A DNA stretch of 64,000 bases from Acinetobacter haemolyticus (GCF_900406815.1 NZ_OVCN01000014.1:59088-123087), one strand, 5' to 3'; shown: positions 1-8,182, counted from the first letter of the stretch. Notes: a model not told the origin generated them from the letters alone. Numbers and translations are program-made.

Positions 1-162
1 AAGCAAATAATTTAGGGCTAAAATGTATGAAAATATGTTTTTTTGGATAAAAAATAAACTAACTATTTACGTAGATTAAACATTAATGCCGAGTTCATAA
101 AATTAACTTAATTGGTTAATTCATTTATATCTGAATTTTAAATAAGGATATTAGATTAGTGA

Positions 163-178
163 TGTGATTTATATCACT
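163..178. promoter_or_regulatory. Candidate CRP/FNR-family binding site
   Basis: Within the AT-rich, gene-free first 288 bases there is a perfect inverted repeat, GTGAT-TTAT-ATCAC, which resembles Vfr/CRP (TGTGA-N6-TCACA) and FNR-type half-sites. It lies about 110 bp before the CobW-type GTPase gene. A weak hairpin (GGAAAATT / AATTTTCC, 225-250) follows nearer the gene. No other structure is recognised in 1-288. The assignment to a regulator is inference from the pattern only. Confidence 0.35.
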
Positions 179-288
179 TTATTTTTTATTAATGTGGTTG
201 TTTTTAAATTTTATAATTTTGAGAGGAAAATTTTATTTCTACAATTTTCCGCATTACAATGCCCTAAATTCTTGTTCCTGAGTATGTC

Positions 289-1296
289 GTGAAAATTATT
301 GCGCGTAAAGCGGTTCCAACTCATATTATTTCCGGCTTTTTAGGAGCGGGTAAGACCACTTTATTACAGCATTTATTGACCCAAAAACCAAAAAATGAGG
401 TTTGGGCAATTCTCATGAACGAATTTGGGCAAATTGGTGTTGATCAACAACTGATCACACAGCAGCCAGGTTATGCAGTCAAGGAATTATTAGGTGGCTG
501 CTTGTGTTGCAGTAGTCAGTTGCCTATGCAGATCGCTTTATCTCGATTACTGAGTGAAAGTAAACCAGATCGACTATTTATTGAGCCGACGGGATTAGGG
601 CATCCCACGCAACTTTTGGAACAACTCACTGAGCCGCACTGGCACAGTAGCTTGGATATGCGTGCGCTGGTGGTTGTAGTAGATGGTAGCCGTTTACATG
701 ATGAATCATGGGTTCAACAGCATCTGTATACTGATCAATTAAAAGCAGCTCAGGTCCTTGTACTTTCACACCCAGACACTATGATTGCTGACGATCAGCA
801 GGCTTACATTCAATTAAAACAAGAATATCAGACTTATGTGCAAACTTGGATAGAAGCTGAAAATGGGCAGGTTTCACTTTTACAGCTTGATTTGCCTTTA
901 CGCCCCGTGCAGCGGACAATTCAACCTTTGTTGCGTCAGCAAATGACACAGCAAAATGAAGGAGTAACGCAAGAAATCAAACAGCTCCCTTATCATTATG
1001 TTGAAACAGCTCAAGGTTATACGATAGCTGGATGGAAACTGCCGAAAAGATGGCAATTCAAGTTTTATGATGTGTTAGATCTATTATGTACACAACAGGA
1101 TTGGATACGAATCAAAGCAATTTTTTATACCGATCAGGGCTGGAAAAGTTTTAATTTTAATCCTGAGCAATTCAATTATAAATCTACAGAGCAAAGTATT
1201 GATAATCGAATAGAAGTGATCATTCAGGATTCAACGCAACATGATTGGTTATTATTTGAAACACAGTTGTTGGCTTGTCGAGTAGATGACGCATAA
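289..1296 (+). CDS. CobW/COG0523-family GTP-binding metallochaperone
   Basis: The 335-aa product belongs to the G3E GTPases (CobW/COG0523), which use GTP hydrolysis to deliver metal ions, often zinc, to client proteins in the cytoplasm. Seen in the sequence: a Walker A motif GFLGAGKTT near residue 17, a metal-binding GGCLCC motif near residue 70 with the family CxCC spacing, EPTGLGHP near residue 100, and a C-terminal CobW_C-like region from about residue 235. The usual guanine-specificity NKxD/TKxD box appears as SHPD, so its lysine is missing. Translation starts at GTG because the nearby upstream ATG runs into a stop. It stands alone, 70 bp before yaeQ. No convincing Zur box was found upstream. 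The client protein and metal cannot be told from the sequence. Confidence 0.85.
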   Translation: MKIIARKAVPTHIISGFLGAGKTTLLQHLLTQKPKNEVWAILMNEFGQIGVDQQLITQQPGYAVKELLGGCLCCSSQLPMQIALSRLLSESKPDRLFIEPTGLGHPTQLLEQLTEPHWHSSLDMRALVVVVDGSRLHDESWVQQHLYTDQLKAAQVLVLSHPDTMIADDQQAYIQLKQEYQTYVQTWIEAENGQVSLLQLDLPLRPVQRTIQPLLRQQMTQQNEGVTQEIKQLPYHYVETAQGYTIAGWKLPKRWQFKFYDVLDLLCTQQDWIRIKAIFYTDQGWKSFNFNPEQFNYKSTEQSIDNRIEVIIQDSTQHDWLLFETQLLACRVDDA

Positions 1297-1365
1297 TCAA
1301 TATGAATCTCCGCATTTGTTGAACAAAATAGAGTATGCTTAGCGCCAAATTTGAGGACATGATTC

Positions 1366-1896
1366 ATGGCGCTAAAAGCAACGATATATAAGGCAGATCT
1401 TAATATTGCCAATATGGATGATCACATTTACGCGGATTATCAATTAACACTTGCTCAACATCCTTCAGAAACTATTGAGCGCTTAATGGTACGTATCCTG
1501 GCGTATGCTCGTTATGCTGATGAGCAATTAGAATTTACCAAAGACCTATTTGAGACGGATGAACCTGCTTTGTGGCAAAAGGATCTGACAGGTTTATTAG
1601 AAAAATGGATTGAAGTAGGTTGTCCTTCTGAAGATAAAGTGAAAAAAGCAAGCGCACGATGTAAACGTGTTGCTATTGTGACCTATGGAAGCCAAGCACA
1701 AGATTGGTGGCAAAAAAACACCAAAATCAAGTCATTGACCAATGTTGAAGTTTGGCAATTGGCCCCACAAACCAGCGAAGCATTGGAACAATTGTGTGAA
1801 AGAACCATGCAATTACAACTCAATATCATGGATGGGGAGTGGACTTTGTTAAGTGACAAAGGACAGATCGATATCCAATGGCAACAGTTACAATAA
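1366..1896 (+). CDS. yaeQ: YaeQ family protein
   Basis: This 176-aa protein matches the YaeQ family along its whole length: MALKATIYKA at the start, the LTLAQHPSET and RMLAYARYADE-like blocks, the DEPALW segment, WIEVGCPSEDKVKKA and the final MDGEWTLLSDKG block. YaeQ has a PD-(D/E)xK nuclease-like fold. In enteric bacteria it was found as a multicopy suppressor of loss of the antiterminator RfaH, but its molecular activity is unsettled. The ATG is preceded by GAGGACATG, a reasonable ribosome binding site. It is followed after 36 bp by an FKBP gene on the same strand, so the two may be co-transcribed. Confidence 0.9.
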   Translation: MALKATIYKADLNIANMDDHIYADYQLTLAQHPSETIERLMVRILAYARYADEQLEFTKDLFETDEPALWQKDLTGLLEKWIEVGCPSEDKVKKASARCKRVAIVTYGSQAQDWWQKNTKIKSLTNVEVWQLAPQTSEALEQLCERTMQLQLNIMDGEWTLLSDKGQIDIQWQQLQ

Positions 1897-1932
1897 TCTT
1901 CGATAGTATCTATTTCGTTTGGAGAGATAAAA

Positions 1933-2274
1933 ATGAGCGCAGAATTACAAATTATTGATTTGAAAGTCGGTGAAGGTAAGGAGGCTGTTAAACGCGCATT
2001 AATTACCACGCATTACACAGGATGGTTGGAAGATGGAACACAGTTCGATTCTTCGCTTGATCGTGGAAATTACTTTGAAACAGTGATTGGTACAGGACGT
2101 GTAATCAAAGGCTGGGATCAAGGCATTATGGGCATGCGTGTAGGAGGAAAACGAAAATTGATCGTTCCTGCACATCTTGCGTATGGTGAGCGCAAGATGG
2201 GAAAAATTATCCCAGCAAACTCAAATCTAATCTTTGAAATTGAGCTTTTTGATGTGAAAACTCGCGACGAATAG
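1933..2274 (+). CDS. FKBP-type peptidyl-prolyl cis-trans isomerase
   Basis: A single-domain 113-aa FKBP with no signal peptide, so probably cytoplasmic; it catalyses cis-trans isomerisation of prolyl bonds. The hallmark core is present: YTGWLEDGTQFDSS (about residues 29-42), GRVIKGWDQGIMGMRVGGKRKLIVPAHLAYG (about 56-85, given here only as family landmarks GWDQG and AYG) and the final IFEIELFDV strand. A strong GGAGAG site precedes the ATG. A perfect 12-bp hairpin (2298-2333, arm AACGTGATTTAG, loop of 12) lies just after the stop but lacks a U-tract. A second, SlyD-type FKBP is encoded at 55.0-55.5 kb. Confidence 0.9.
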   Translation: MSAELQIIDLKVGEGKEAVKRALITTHYTGWLEDGTQFDSSLDRGNYFETVIGTGRVIKGWDQGIMGMRVGGKRKLIVPAHLAYGERKMGKIIPANSNLIFEIELFDVKTRDE

Positions 2275-2543
2275 CTTAACGACAAATGGATTGATATAAC
2301 GTGATTTAGTTGAATAGATTGCTAAATCACGTTAAAAATCATAAATATAAATTTAAAAAATGTATGCTCATTATCTTTATACAAGATCATGATTTTAAAT
2401 AATTTTTCATTTATCTGATTTTTATCACAGTCTAAGAAAAAAAGATTGATTCTATAAAATTGGCTATATATCTTTGAGATTAAAGAGCAAATTTTTAAAT
2501 GATAACAACTTACCTCAAATAAACAGTTCCGATCTTCAGAAAC

Positions 2544-3056
2544 TTGCTCATAAAGTTGCGATCAGAGGTTAAAAACACAAACTCTGAAAGTGATTTAGAT
2601 TATAAAAATGCTGTATTAAGCCAACAAGCAATAAAAAATTTTGAATGGGTAGAACAATATATGAATGATTATTTAGATATCACGGCATCTGAGTTATTGA
2701 GAGAATTACATCACTTCTTCTTGATTGATACTTATGATGGCGCTGAAACAGGTTTTTGGGTAAATGAAAAAGCATTAATTGATAAACATTACTGGCTTGA
2801 TGGCGAGCATAAAGTCGAGATTGTCAGAGAGCAAAGTGCAACCCATTTACACGCTCAACATAGTTATCGAATTACTTTATTGAATCAGGATGAGGGCGAT
2901 ATTGTTTTATTAAACTATGATGGGGTCAATAAAAAGGTACTTACTTTTCGACGTGGTGAGTGGGTGAACCGTATGTATAAATATTTTTATCAAAAAGAAC
3001 GCTACTATTTACAGCAACTTACTGAACATCCAAATTTTCAAGTCATTGATTACTAA
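2544..3056 (+). CDS. Conserved hypothetical protein, start uncertain
   Basis: No family is recognised. The product is about 170 aa, acidic-neutral, rich in aromatic residues, without signal peptide or membrane segment. Features visible are an FFLIDTYDGAETGFWV block and a C-terminal segment with many Tyr (RMYKYFYQKERYYLQQ). The start is a problem: the reading frame opens after a TAA at 2520 and the first candidate is a TTG at 2544 with no good ribosome binding site; the first ATG is at 2661 (residue 40). The gene is flanked by a 269-bp AT-rich gap holding only the FKBP hairpin and, downstream, by tRNA-Leu on the other strand. The stop codon overlaps the first bases of a 155-bp repeat. Confidence 0.6.
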   Translation: MLIKLRSEVKNTNSESDLDYKNAVLSQQAIKNFEWVEQYMNDYLDITASELLRELHHFFLIDTYDGAETGFWVNEKALIDKHYWLDGEHKVEIVREQSATHLHAQHSYRITLLNQDEGDIVLLNYDGVNKKVLTFRRGEWVNRMYKYFYQKERYYLQQLTEHPNFQVIDY

Positions 3057-3067
3057 ATATCAGACAT

Positions 3068-3088
3068 AAAAAAACCAGCTTACGCTGG
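3068..3088 (-). terminator. Terminator of tRNA-Leu copy 1
   Basis: Read on the minus strand this is CCAGC-GTAA-GCTGG followed by seven Ts, a short intrinsic terminator 35 bp beyond the tRNA 3' end. Confidence 0.75.
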
Positions 3089-3122
3089 AATTTTATTGCA
3101 CCAAACTTCAGTAGTTGAAGGA

Positions 3123-3208
3123 TGGTGCCCGAGGCCAGACTCGAACTGGCACGCTTTGTGGGCGGGGGATTTTAAATCCCCTGTGTCTACCGATTTCACC
3201 ACTCGGGC
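3123..3208 (-). tRNA. tRNA-Leu (anticodon UAA), copy 1
   Basis: On the minus strand the 86-nt gene folds as a class II tRNA: acceptor GCCCGAG pairs with CTCGGGC, the anticodon stem GGGGA/TCCCC closes the loop TTTAAAA giving UAA, the long variable arm is present, GTTCGAGTC forms the T loop and CCA is encoded. It reads UUA and UUG codons. An identical copy sits at 5291-5376. Confidence 0.97.
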
Positions 3209-3217
3209 ATGTGCGCA

Positions 3218-3246
3218 ATAATAGAGGACACTTTAAAACTTAGCAA
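3218..3246 (-). promoter_or_regulatory. Promoter of tRNA-Leu copy 1
   Basis: On the minus strand TTGCTA (-35) and TATTAT (-10) are separated by 17 bp, ending 9 bp before the mature tRNA 5' end. It lies outside the duplicated unit, so copy 1 has its own promoter. The remaining bases up to 3406 are AT-rich leader of the PhoD-like gene with no clear feature. Confidence 0.55.
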
Positions 3247-3406
3247 GTGTAAAACCGATTGTTTGCTTTCTTTTCAATCAATTCATGTGTTTATCGGATA
3301 AAGCTAGGCTCACTTTCATCATTTATTCATCAAATTGAGATCAAAACTTCATATCAAGGACTTAATTTTAGCTATTTGTAGTGATAAAAACTAAGGTAGC
3401 TATCCA

Positions 3407-5167
3407 ATGACAGCAAAAATTTCACGACGGGAACTGATTCAAAAAAGTTTATTTGGTTTTGGGGCTTTATCTTTATCCGCCAGTTTAACTGGATGTAATA
3501 ACAGTTCGGATAAAGAAAGCAATTCGCTGAAAGTCAGTTTTGATCATGGCGTTGCAAGTGGTGATCCATTGCAGGACCGTGTCATTTTATGGACTCGATT
3601 AACGCCGAATGATGCGAGTGCACGTTTACAAGTGACTTGGCAGATTGCATTAGATCAACAATTTAAACAAATCATCAAAACCGATAAAGTCATCACCACA
3701 GCATCGGATGACTTTACGATTAAAGTCGATGCCACGGGTTTGAAAGCAGACCAACGCTATTTTTATCGCTTTATCTTTGGAGATAAGATTTCTCCAATTG
3801 GGCAAACCAAGACTTTAGCGGCAAATACATCAAAAGTCAGCTTTGCAGTGTGTTCTTGTTCGAATTATCCAGCAGGCTATTTTTATGTTTATCGTGAGAT
3901 AGCAAAGCAAAACGTCGATGTGGTTATTCATCTTGGTGATTATATTTATGAATATGGCGAAGGTGAATATGCTTCAGAAGATGCTGTTAAATTAGGGCGA
4001 ACCTTAGCTGCTGACAATAATCAGGAAATTATCAAATTAGATGATTATCGCAAACGCTATGCTCTATATCGTCAGGATCCAGACCTACAAGCAGTTCATC
4101 AACGCCATCCATTCATCGTGGTTTGGGATGACCATGAGTTAGCGAATGATACATGGAAAGATGGTGCAGAGAATCATCAAGAAAATGAAGGTTCATTCTT
4201 AGAACGTAAATTAGCAGCCTTACAAGCCTATTTTGAATGGATGCCAATTCGTCCAATTGATGATCAGAAAATTAAGATTTATCGTCAGTTTGATTTTGGT
4301 CATTTAGTGCAACTTAGCATGTTGGATACCCGGATCATTGCGCGTGATGAACAGTTGGATTATGCAAATTACATGACAGCTTCAGGATTGGATGCCGCAA
4401 AATTTCAAGCCGATTTGACTGATCGCAATCGTACTTTAATGGGATACGATCAACGAGACTGGTTGCTCGGAAAACTTCAGCAATCCACTGCAACATGGAA
4501 TGTATTAGGCCAACAGATTTTAATGAGCAAAATGCAGATTCCTGCTGAGTTGTTATTTTCTTTGGCTGAGATTACTTCTGGTCAGCCAAGTGCCGATACA
4601 TTAACCAAAATGCAAGCACAGATTACAGAACTGGTCATGTTAAAGATGCGTTTAAAACAAGGTGATCCAAGCCTTACTGAACAAGAGAAAGCTCGTGTGC
4701 TTACCGTTGCTCCTTACAATCTAGATGCATGGGATGGCTATTTTGTTGAGCGTGAAATGCTGTATGGCACTTTGGCGCAATTAAAAAAGAAAATTGTTGT
4801 CTTAGCAGGGGATACCCACAATGCTTGGTCATCTAACTTATATAGTAAAGATGGTGCTTTTGTTGGTGTTGAGCTTGCAACCAGTTCGGTATCTTCACCG
4901 GGAATGGAGAAATATCTCAATATTCCAACTGATCAACTACAACAATTTGAATTTGCATTTACGACTTTGATCGATGAGCTGAACTATTGTAATTTAAACC
5001 AGCGCGGTTATTTGATGGTTGAGTTTAATGACACACAAATTCACTCGGAATGGATTTTCGTTGATTCAATTAAAAAATCAGAATATCAGCTTGATACAGC
5101 TAGACACTATCAGTTGGATCTAGATTTGGATTTATTGCCGATTCAAACGAATCAACAAGTCGCATAA
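3407..5167 (+). CDS. phoD: Alkaline phosphatase D/PhoD-like, Tat-exported lipoprotein
   Basis: The 586-aa product is a PhoD-family metallophosphodiesterase/phosphatase, likely releasing phosphate from phosphodiesters outside the cytoplasmic membrane. The N-terminus has a twin-arginine signal (SRREL, residues 6-10), a hydrophobic stretch and a lipobox SLTGC with Cys30, so it should be a Tat-exported lipoprotein. A beta-sandwich N-domain (FDHGVASGDP, VILWTRLTP) leads to the catalytic domain with HLGDYIYEYG (near residue 175), VWDDHELANDTW (near 243), LDTR and the late metal-binding GDTHNAWS. It is a single gene flanked by direct repeats of tRNA-Leu. No Pho box was recognised. Confidence is high for family, moderate for substrate. 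Confidence 0.88.
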   Translation: MTAKISRRELIQKSLFGFGALSLSASLTGCNNSSDKESNSLKVSFDHGVASGDPLQDRVILWTRLTPNDASARLQVTWQIALDQQFKQIIKTDKVITTASDDFTIKVDATGLKADQRYFYRFIFGDKISPIGQTKTLAANTSKVSFAVCSCSNYPAGYFYVYREIAKQNVDVVIHLGDYIYEYGEGEYASEDAVKLGRTLAADNNQEIIKLDDYRKRYALYRQDPDLQAVHQRHPFIVVWDDHELANDTWKDGAENHQENEGSFLERKLAALQAYFEWMPIRPIDDQKIKIYRQFDFGHLVQLSMLDTRIIARDEQLDYANYMTASGLDAAKFQADLTDRNRTLMGYDQRDWLLGKLQQSTATWNVLGQQILMSKMQIPAELLFSLAEITSGQPSADTLTKMQAQITELVMLKMRLKQGDPSLTEQEKARVLTVAPYNLDAWDGYFVEREMLYGTLAQLKKKIVVLAGDTHNAWSSNLYSKDGAFVGVELATSSVSSPGMEKYLNIPTDQLQQFEFAFTTLIDELNYCNLNQRGYLMVEFNDTQIHSEWIFVDSIKKSEYQLDTARHYQLDLDLDLLPIQTNQQVA

Positions 5168-5179
5168 TCATTTGACTCG

Positions 5180-5214
5180 AAAAGCCAAGGCGTTGCACTT
5201 GGCTTTTGTTTTTT
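5180..5214 (+). terminator. Terminator after the PhoD-like gene
   Basis: AAAAGCCAAG and CTTGGCTTTT form a 10-bp stem with an 8-nt loop, followed by a T-rich run, 12 bp past the stop codon. Confidence 0.85.
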
Positions 5215-5235
5215 GATTTATTAAATTTCAGGCAT

Positions 5236-5263
5236 AAAAAAACCAGCTTACGCTGGGTTTTTA
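5236..5263. terminator. Bidirectional terminator of tRNA-Leu copy 2
   Basis: CCAGC-TTAC-GCTGG is flanked by an A-run on the left and a T-run on the right, so it can end minus-strand tRNA transcripts and also back up the PhoD-gene terminator on the plus strand. Confidence 0.75.
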
Positions 5264-5290
5264 TTGCACCAAACTTCAGTAGTTGAAGGA

Positions 5291-5376
5291 TGGTGCCCGA
5301 GGCCAGACTCGAACTGGCACGCTTTGTGGGCGGGGGATTTTAAATCCCCTGTGTCTACCGATTTCACCACTCGGGC
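5291..5376 (-). tRNA. tRNA-Leu (anticodon UAA), copy 2
   Basis: Identical in all 86 positions to copy 1. It lies 8 bp downstream of tRNA-Cys on the same strand and is probably cut from a common transcript with it. Confidence 0.97.
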
Positions 5377-5384
5377 TTTACCAA

Positions 5385-5458
5385 TGGAGGCGGAGGTCGG
5401 AATCGAACCGGCGTACACGGAGTTGCAGTCCGCTGCATGACCACTCTGCCACCCCGCC
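5385..5458 (-). tRNA. tRNA-Cys (anticodon GCA)
   Basis: On the minus strand a 74-nt tRNA starts GGCGGGG, pairs with CTCCGCC, has anticodon stem GCGGA/TCCGT around loop CTGCAAC (anticodon GCA), a GGTTCGATTCC T arm and an encoded CCA. It reads UGU and UGC. Confidence 0.97.
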
Positions 5459-5475
5459 ATCTCTTGGTGATGCAC

Positions 5476-5503
5476 ATATTAGCAATCTTTAGAAAAAAAA
5501 CAA
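5476..5503 (-). promoter_or_regulatory. Promoter of the tRNA-Cys/tRNA-Leu unit
   Basis: On the minus strand TTGTTT (-35) and TAATAT (-10) are 16 bp apart and end 17 bp before tRNA-Cys. Inferred from consensus similarity only. Confidence 0.4.
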
Positions 5504-5610
5504 TAGTGTTTATAGCGAATATGCACATAAAAACAACATCTAAAAGAATATTGCTCAAATTATCATGTATTATTTACGCTATTGATTGATACCCACTTTG
5601 GAGATGCGCT

Positions 5611-6459
5611 GTGGCATTGGTTTTAGACGGTCGTGCATTGGCAACACAAATCGAAGCTGATTTGTTAGTACGTGTAGAAGCATTAAAAGCAAAATCGGGA
5701 CGTACCCCAATTTTGGCAACAATCTTGGTTGGTGATGATGGTGCATCTGCAACTTATGTACGTATGAAAGGTAATGCTTGCCGCCGTGTTGGAATGGATT
5801 CACTAAAAGTAGAGCTTCCAAAAGAAACCACCACAGAACAATTATTAGCTGAAATTGAAAAATTAAATGCAAATCCTGATGTACACGGTATTTTGCTTCA
5901 ACATCCTGTTCCAGAACAAATTGATGAAAGAGCATGTTTCGATGCAATTTCATTAGAAAAAGATGTCGACGGTGTAACCTGTTTAGGTTTTGGTCGTATG
6001 GCGATGGGTGAGTCTGCTTATGGTTCAGCAACGCCAGCAGGTATCATGACGATTTTGCAAGAAAACAAGATTGAAATCGCAGGTAAACATGCGGTTGTTG
6101 TTGGTCGTTCAGCGATTTTAGGTAAACCAATGGCAATGATGCTATTACAAGCCAATGCTACCGTGACGATTTGTCATTCACGTACTCAAAACCTTCCTGA
6201 GCTGGTGAAGCAAGCTGATATTATTGTGGGTGCAGTCGGTAAGGCTGAATTAATTCAGAAAGACTGGATTAAACAAGGCGCGGTTGTGGTCGATGCTGGT
6301 TTCCATCCACGTGAAGGCGGTGGCGTAGGTGATATTCAATTAGTCGGTATTGAAGAAGTTGCATCAGCTTATACACCGGTTCCTGGTGGTGTAGGTCCAA
6401 TGACGATTACCACATTGATTCGCCAAACAGTAGAAGCTGCTGAAAAGGCTTTAGGTTAA
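5611..6459 (+). CDS. folD: Bifunctional methylene-THF dehydrogenase/cyclohydrolase FolD
   Basis: FolD interconverts 5,10-methylene-, methenyl- and 10-formyl-tetrahydrofolate in the cytoplasm, supplying one-carbon units for purines and formyl-Met-tRNA. The 282-aa length is standard. Signature blocks are [13 protein letters not shown] with the catalytic Lys near residue 54, [11 protein letters not shown] (about 98-108), [19 protein letters not shown], the dinucleotide-binding [14 protein letters not shown] (about 164-177) and the C-terminal [14 protein letters not shown]. The start is GTG, 7 bp after TTGGAGA, and a conserved [12 protein letters not shown]-terminus supports it. Monocistronic, with a strong terminator behind it. 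Confidence 0.97.
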   Translation: MALVLDGRALATQIEADLLVRVEALKAKSGRTPILATILVGDDGASATYVRMKGNACRRVGMDSLKVELPKETTTEQLLAEIEKLNANPDVHGILLQHPVPEQIDERACFDAISLEKDVDGVTCLGFGRMAMGESAYGSATPAGIMTILQENKIEIAGKHAVVVGRSAILGKPMAMMLLQANATVTICHSRTQNLPELVKQADIIVGAVGKAELIQKDWIKQGAVVVDAGFHPREGGGVGDIQLVGIEEVASAYTPVPGGVGPMTITTLIRQTVEAAEKALG

Positions 6460-6467
6460 TATTTTAA

Positions 6468-6493
6468 CCCCTCTAATATAGAGGGGTTTTTTT
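6468..6493 (+). terminator. Terminator after folD
   Basis: CCCCTCTA-ATA-TAGAGGGG makes a perfect 8-bp stem followed by seven Ts. Confidence 0.95.
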
Positions 6494-6506
6494 CAAGAAT
6501 TAAAGA

Positions 6507-7178
6507 ATGATGAGCTGTACATTTCAATTTGCGAAAGCGCCTGAGCAATTGCTAAAAGCACTACATGAAGTTATTCCAAATACTGATTTATTGGCTCAAC
6601 AACTGCCAGAAACTCCAATTTCCTTATGGTTGATTCCACCTGTATTTCCTACTGATCGCTTAGACGATGAGGTTATTCGACGGATTTGGAATGAAACACC
6701 GTATTGGATTTTTTGTTGGGCATCGGGTTTGGCGATGGCGCAATGGTTATTGGCAGAACCCCATCACGTCAAAGATAAAGTGGTGTTAGATTTTGGGGCA
6801 GGCTCAGGTGTTGTTGCAATTGCGGCAAAGATGGCAGGCGCAAAACGAGTTATTTGCTGTGACATTGATCAAGTGAGCTTAGCGTCATGTCGTGAAAATG
6901 CATTACTGAATAATGTCGAACTTGAATATTTAGATGATTTGTATAAATCTGAACAAGTCGATGTTTTGCTTGCAGCTGATGTGCTCTATGATCAGTGTAA
7001 CCGATTTTTTTTAGATGAGTTTTTGAAGTTTGCGCCTGAAGTCTGGGTTGCAGATAGTCGAGTGAAAAACTTTAGCCATCCACATTATATTAAGTTGGAT
7101 GAGCGGAGTGCGACAACGTGGCCTGATTTAGATGAAGCCAAAGAGTTCAGAAATGTAAGCTTTTATCGAACTAAGTGA
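6507..7178 (+). CDS. Class I SAM-dependent methyltransferase (COG3897 type)
   Basis: The 223-aa protein has the S-adenosylmethionine-binding motif I VLDFGAGSGVVAIAA (about residues 92-106), an acidic motif II (ICCDID), and DVLLAADVLYD, which together match the NNT1/EFM7-like protein N-methyltransferase group, COG3897, related to PrmA and ETFB lysine methyltransferases. The substrate is therefore probably a protein, but cannot be named. The N-terminal 80 residues, with TPYWIFCWASGLAMAQWL, are typical of the group. There are two consecutive ATG codons and only a weak ribosome binding site. It is separated from folD by the terminator and stands alone. Confidence 0.75.
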   Translation: MMSCTFQFAKAPEQLLKALHEVIPNTDLLAQQLPETPISLWLIPPVFPTDRLDDEVIRRIWNETPYWIFCWASGLAMAQWLLAEPHHVKDKVVLDFGAGSGVVAIAAKMAGAKRVICCDIDQVSLASCRENALLNNVELEYLDDLYKSEQVDVLLAADVLYDQCNRFFLDEFLKFAPEVWVADSRVKNFSHPHYIKLDERSATTWPDLDEAKEFRNVSFYRTK

Positions 7179-7304
7179 TTGGCTCTACTTGATTTAAAAT
7201 ATCAAAACTCAACACAATCCTATGGTATAGCATGTTAAAACATGTAGTGATTTAGGTGATCTTATAATTACACCAAATCAAACAAAATAGAGCAGGAGAG
7301 TGGG

Positions 7305-7589
7305 ATGGATATTCAGCAAACAGATGATGGCAAGCATGGTGTTTTTAAACTATTGGATGGTGAGGTGATCGCTGGCGAGATGGCTTATACATGGGCCGGC
7401 GAAGAAATGCTTATTATTGACCATACCGATGTGAATGAGAATTTCAGAGGACAAGGTGTTGGTCGTCAACTCCTTGATGCATTAGTTGAGTTTGTGCGTC
7501 AGCGTCAGGTCAAAGTTATTCCGCTGTGTCCTTTTGCAAAATCTGTATTTGATAAAGATCCATCTATTCGTGATGTATTAAAAGCATAA
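7305..7589 (+). CDS. Small GNAT-fold acetyltransferase (COG2388/YjdJ type)
   Basis: At 94 aa this is one of the minimal GNAT domains of the COG2388 family. Seen: the LIIDHTDVNENFRGQGVG block holding the acetyl-CoA-binding R-G-Q-G-V-G loop (about residues 47-53), then LLDALVEFVRQRQVKVIPLCPFA, with the conserved CPFAK..F segment near the end. The family's substrate is not known; many members may bind CoA without a defined acceptor. A strong AGGAGAG site precedes the ATG. It is monocistronic, with AT-rich sequence on both sides and no obvious terminator before the convergent lipoprotein gene. Confidence 0.82.
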   Translation: MDIQQTDDGKHGVFKLLDGEVIAGEMAYTWAGEEMLIIDHTDVNENFRGQGVGRQLLDALVEFVRQRQVKVIPLCPFAKSVFDKDPSIRDVLKA

Positions 7590-7645
7590 GTAAAATAGGA
7601 TGTATTTAGTTCTGATCTATATACATCCAGTTTCTGATGAGTTAA

Positions 7646-8068
7646 TTATGAGCAGGTATAGCGAACAACAGTTAGCGTTGTTGGTTTAGCTTCAAGTGCC
7701 TGACGAGTTGCATAGCCAGTCGTATTATTAAAATCTGGTGAGTTCGATAGACCAAAAGTTGCGCGACTGTTACCGAGCTGAACACCATATTGTTCTTGCT
7801 TGGTTGGGTTCATGATTTCATTGGTACTGAGAATGTTTAATTTATAATTTCTCTCTGCACCGAGCACTTGTTTACAGGCATGTTGGAGTTTTTTCTCATC
7901 TAGATTTGCATTGCCACGGGCAGAAAGTGTATATGCAATTGTTGCGGAAGTTGCTGTTTTACTTTCAATTTGATAACCCTTTTCACCATTATATTGATGT
8001 GAAGTGCTCTGACACGCAGTAATTAAAAGTGTACCGCCCACAATAAAAAGTAAATTGGTTTTTTTCAT
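7646..8068 (-). CDS. Hypothetical lipoprotein, 140 aa
   Basis: A signal peptide with lipobox LLITAC (Cys at residue 19) marks an exported lipoprotein. The mature part is polar, with two further cysteines (HACKQV and the penultimate Cys) that could form a disulfide. No family is recognised; the general shape (short SLFVG-like beta-rich lipoprotein with two Cys) is common among Acinetobacter envelope proteins of unknown role. It points away from glpK, and the 287-bp gap between them must hold both promoters; the glpK operator is in that gap. Confidence 0.75.
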   Translation of the reverse strand: MKKTNLLFIVGGTLLITACQSTSHQYNGEKGYQIESKTATSATIAYTLSARGNANLDEKKLQHACKQVLGAERNYKLNILSTNEIMNPTKQEQYGVQLGNSRATFGLSNSPDFNNTTGYATRQALEAKPTTLTVVRYTCS

Positions 8069-8182
8069 TTCAATCGTCCTGTTATTTCTGGTTTTAGTAT
8101 CGCATAAAATAAATTCTGAATTGTTAGGAATCTTTAAAAGTTCTGCGTTTCGTCAATTTTATATTCAAATTTAAAGAAAGAA

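Larger units (their letters stand above)
3054..3208. repeat. 155-bp direct repeat, copy 1 (tRNA-Leu plus terminator)
   Basis: This segment recurs at 5222-5376 in the same orientation with four mismatches, all on the terminator side; the tRNA parts are identical. It contains the terminator hairpin, a 35-bp trailer and the entire tRNA-Leu gene, and ends exactly at the tRNA 5' end. The two copies bracket the PhoD-like gene. Confidence 0.95.
5222..5376. repeat. 155-bp direct repeat, copy 2 (tRNA-Leu plus terminator)
   Basis: Second copy of the unit at 3054-3208, same orientation, four mismatches. Here it is preceded on the transcribed strand by tRNA-Cys, which is probably the ancestral arrangement. 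Confidence 0.95.

Noticed and set aside
1683..2009. Open frame of 108 aa on the minus strand across yaeQ and the FKBP gene
   Set aside because: Antisense shadow of two well-supported genes; no ribosome binding site and no family resemblance.
3054..5376. Integrative element with att sites in tRNA-Leu
   Set aside because: No integrase is present and whole tRNA genes with terminator are duplicated, unlike phage attachment where only the 3' end is.
5248..5558. Three open frames across the tRNA genes
   Set aside because: They translate tRNA sequence and are a classic source of false proteins.
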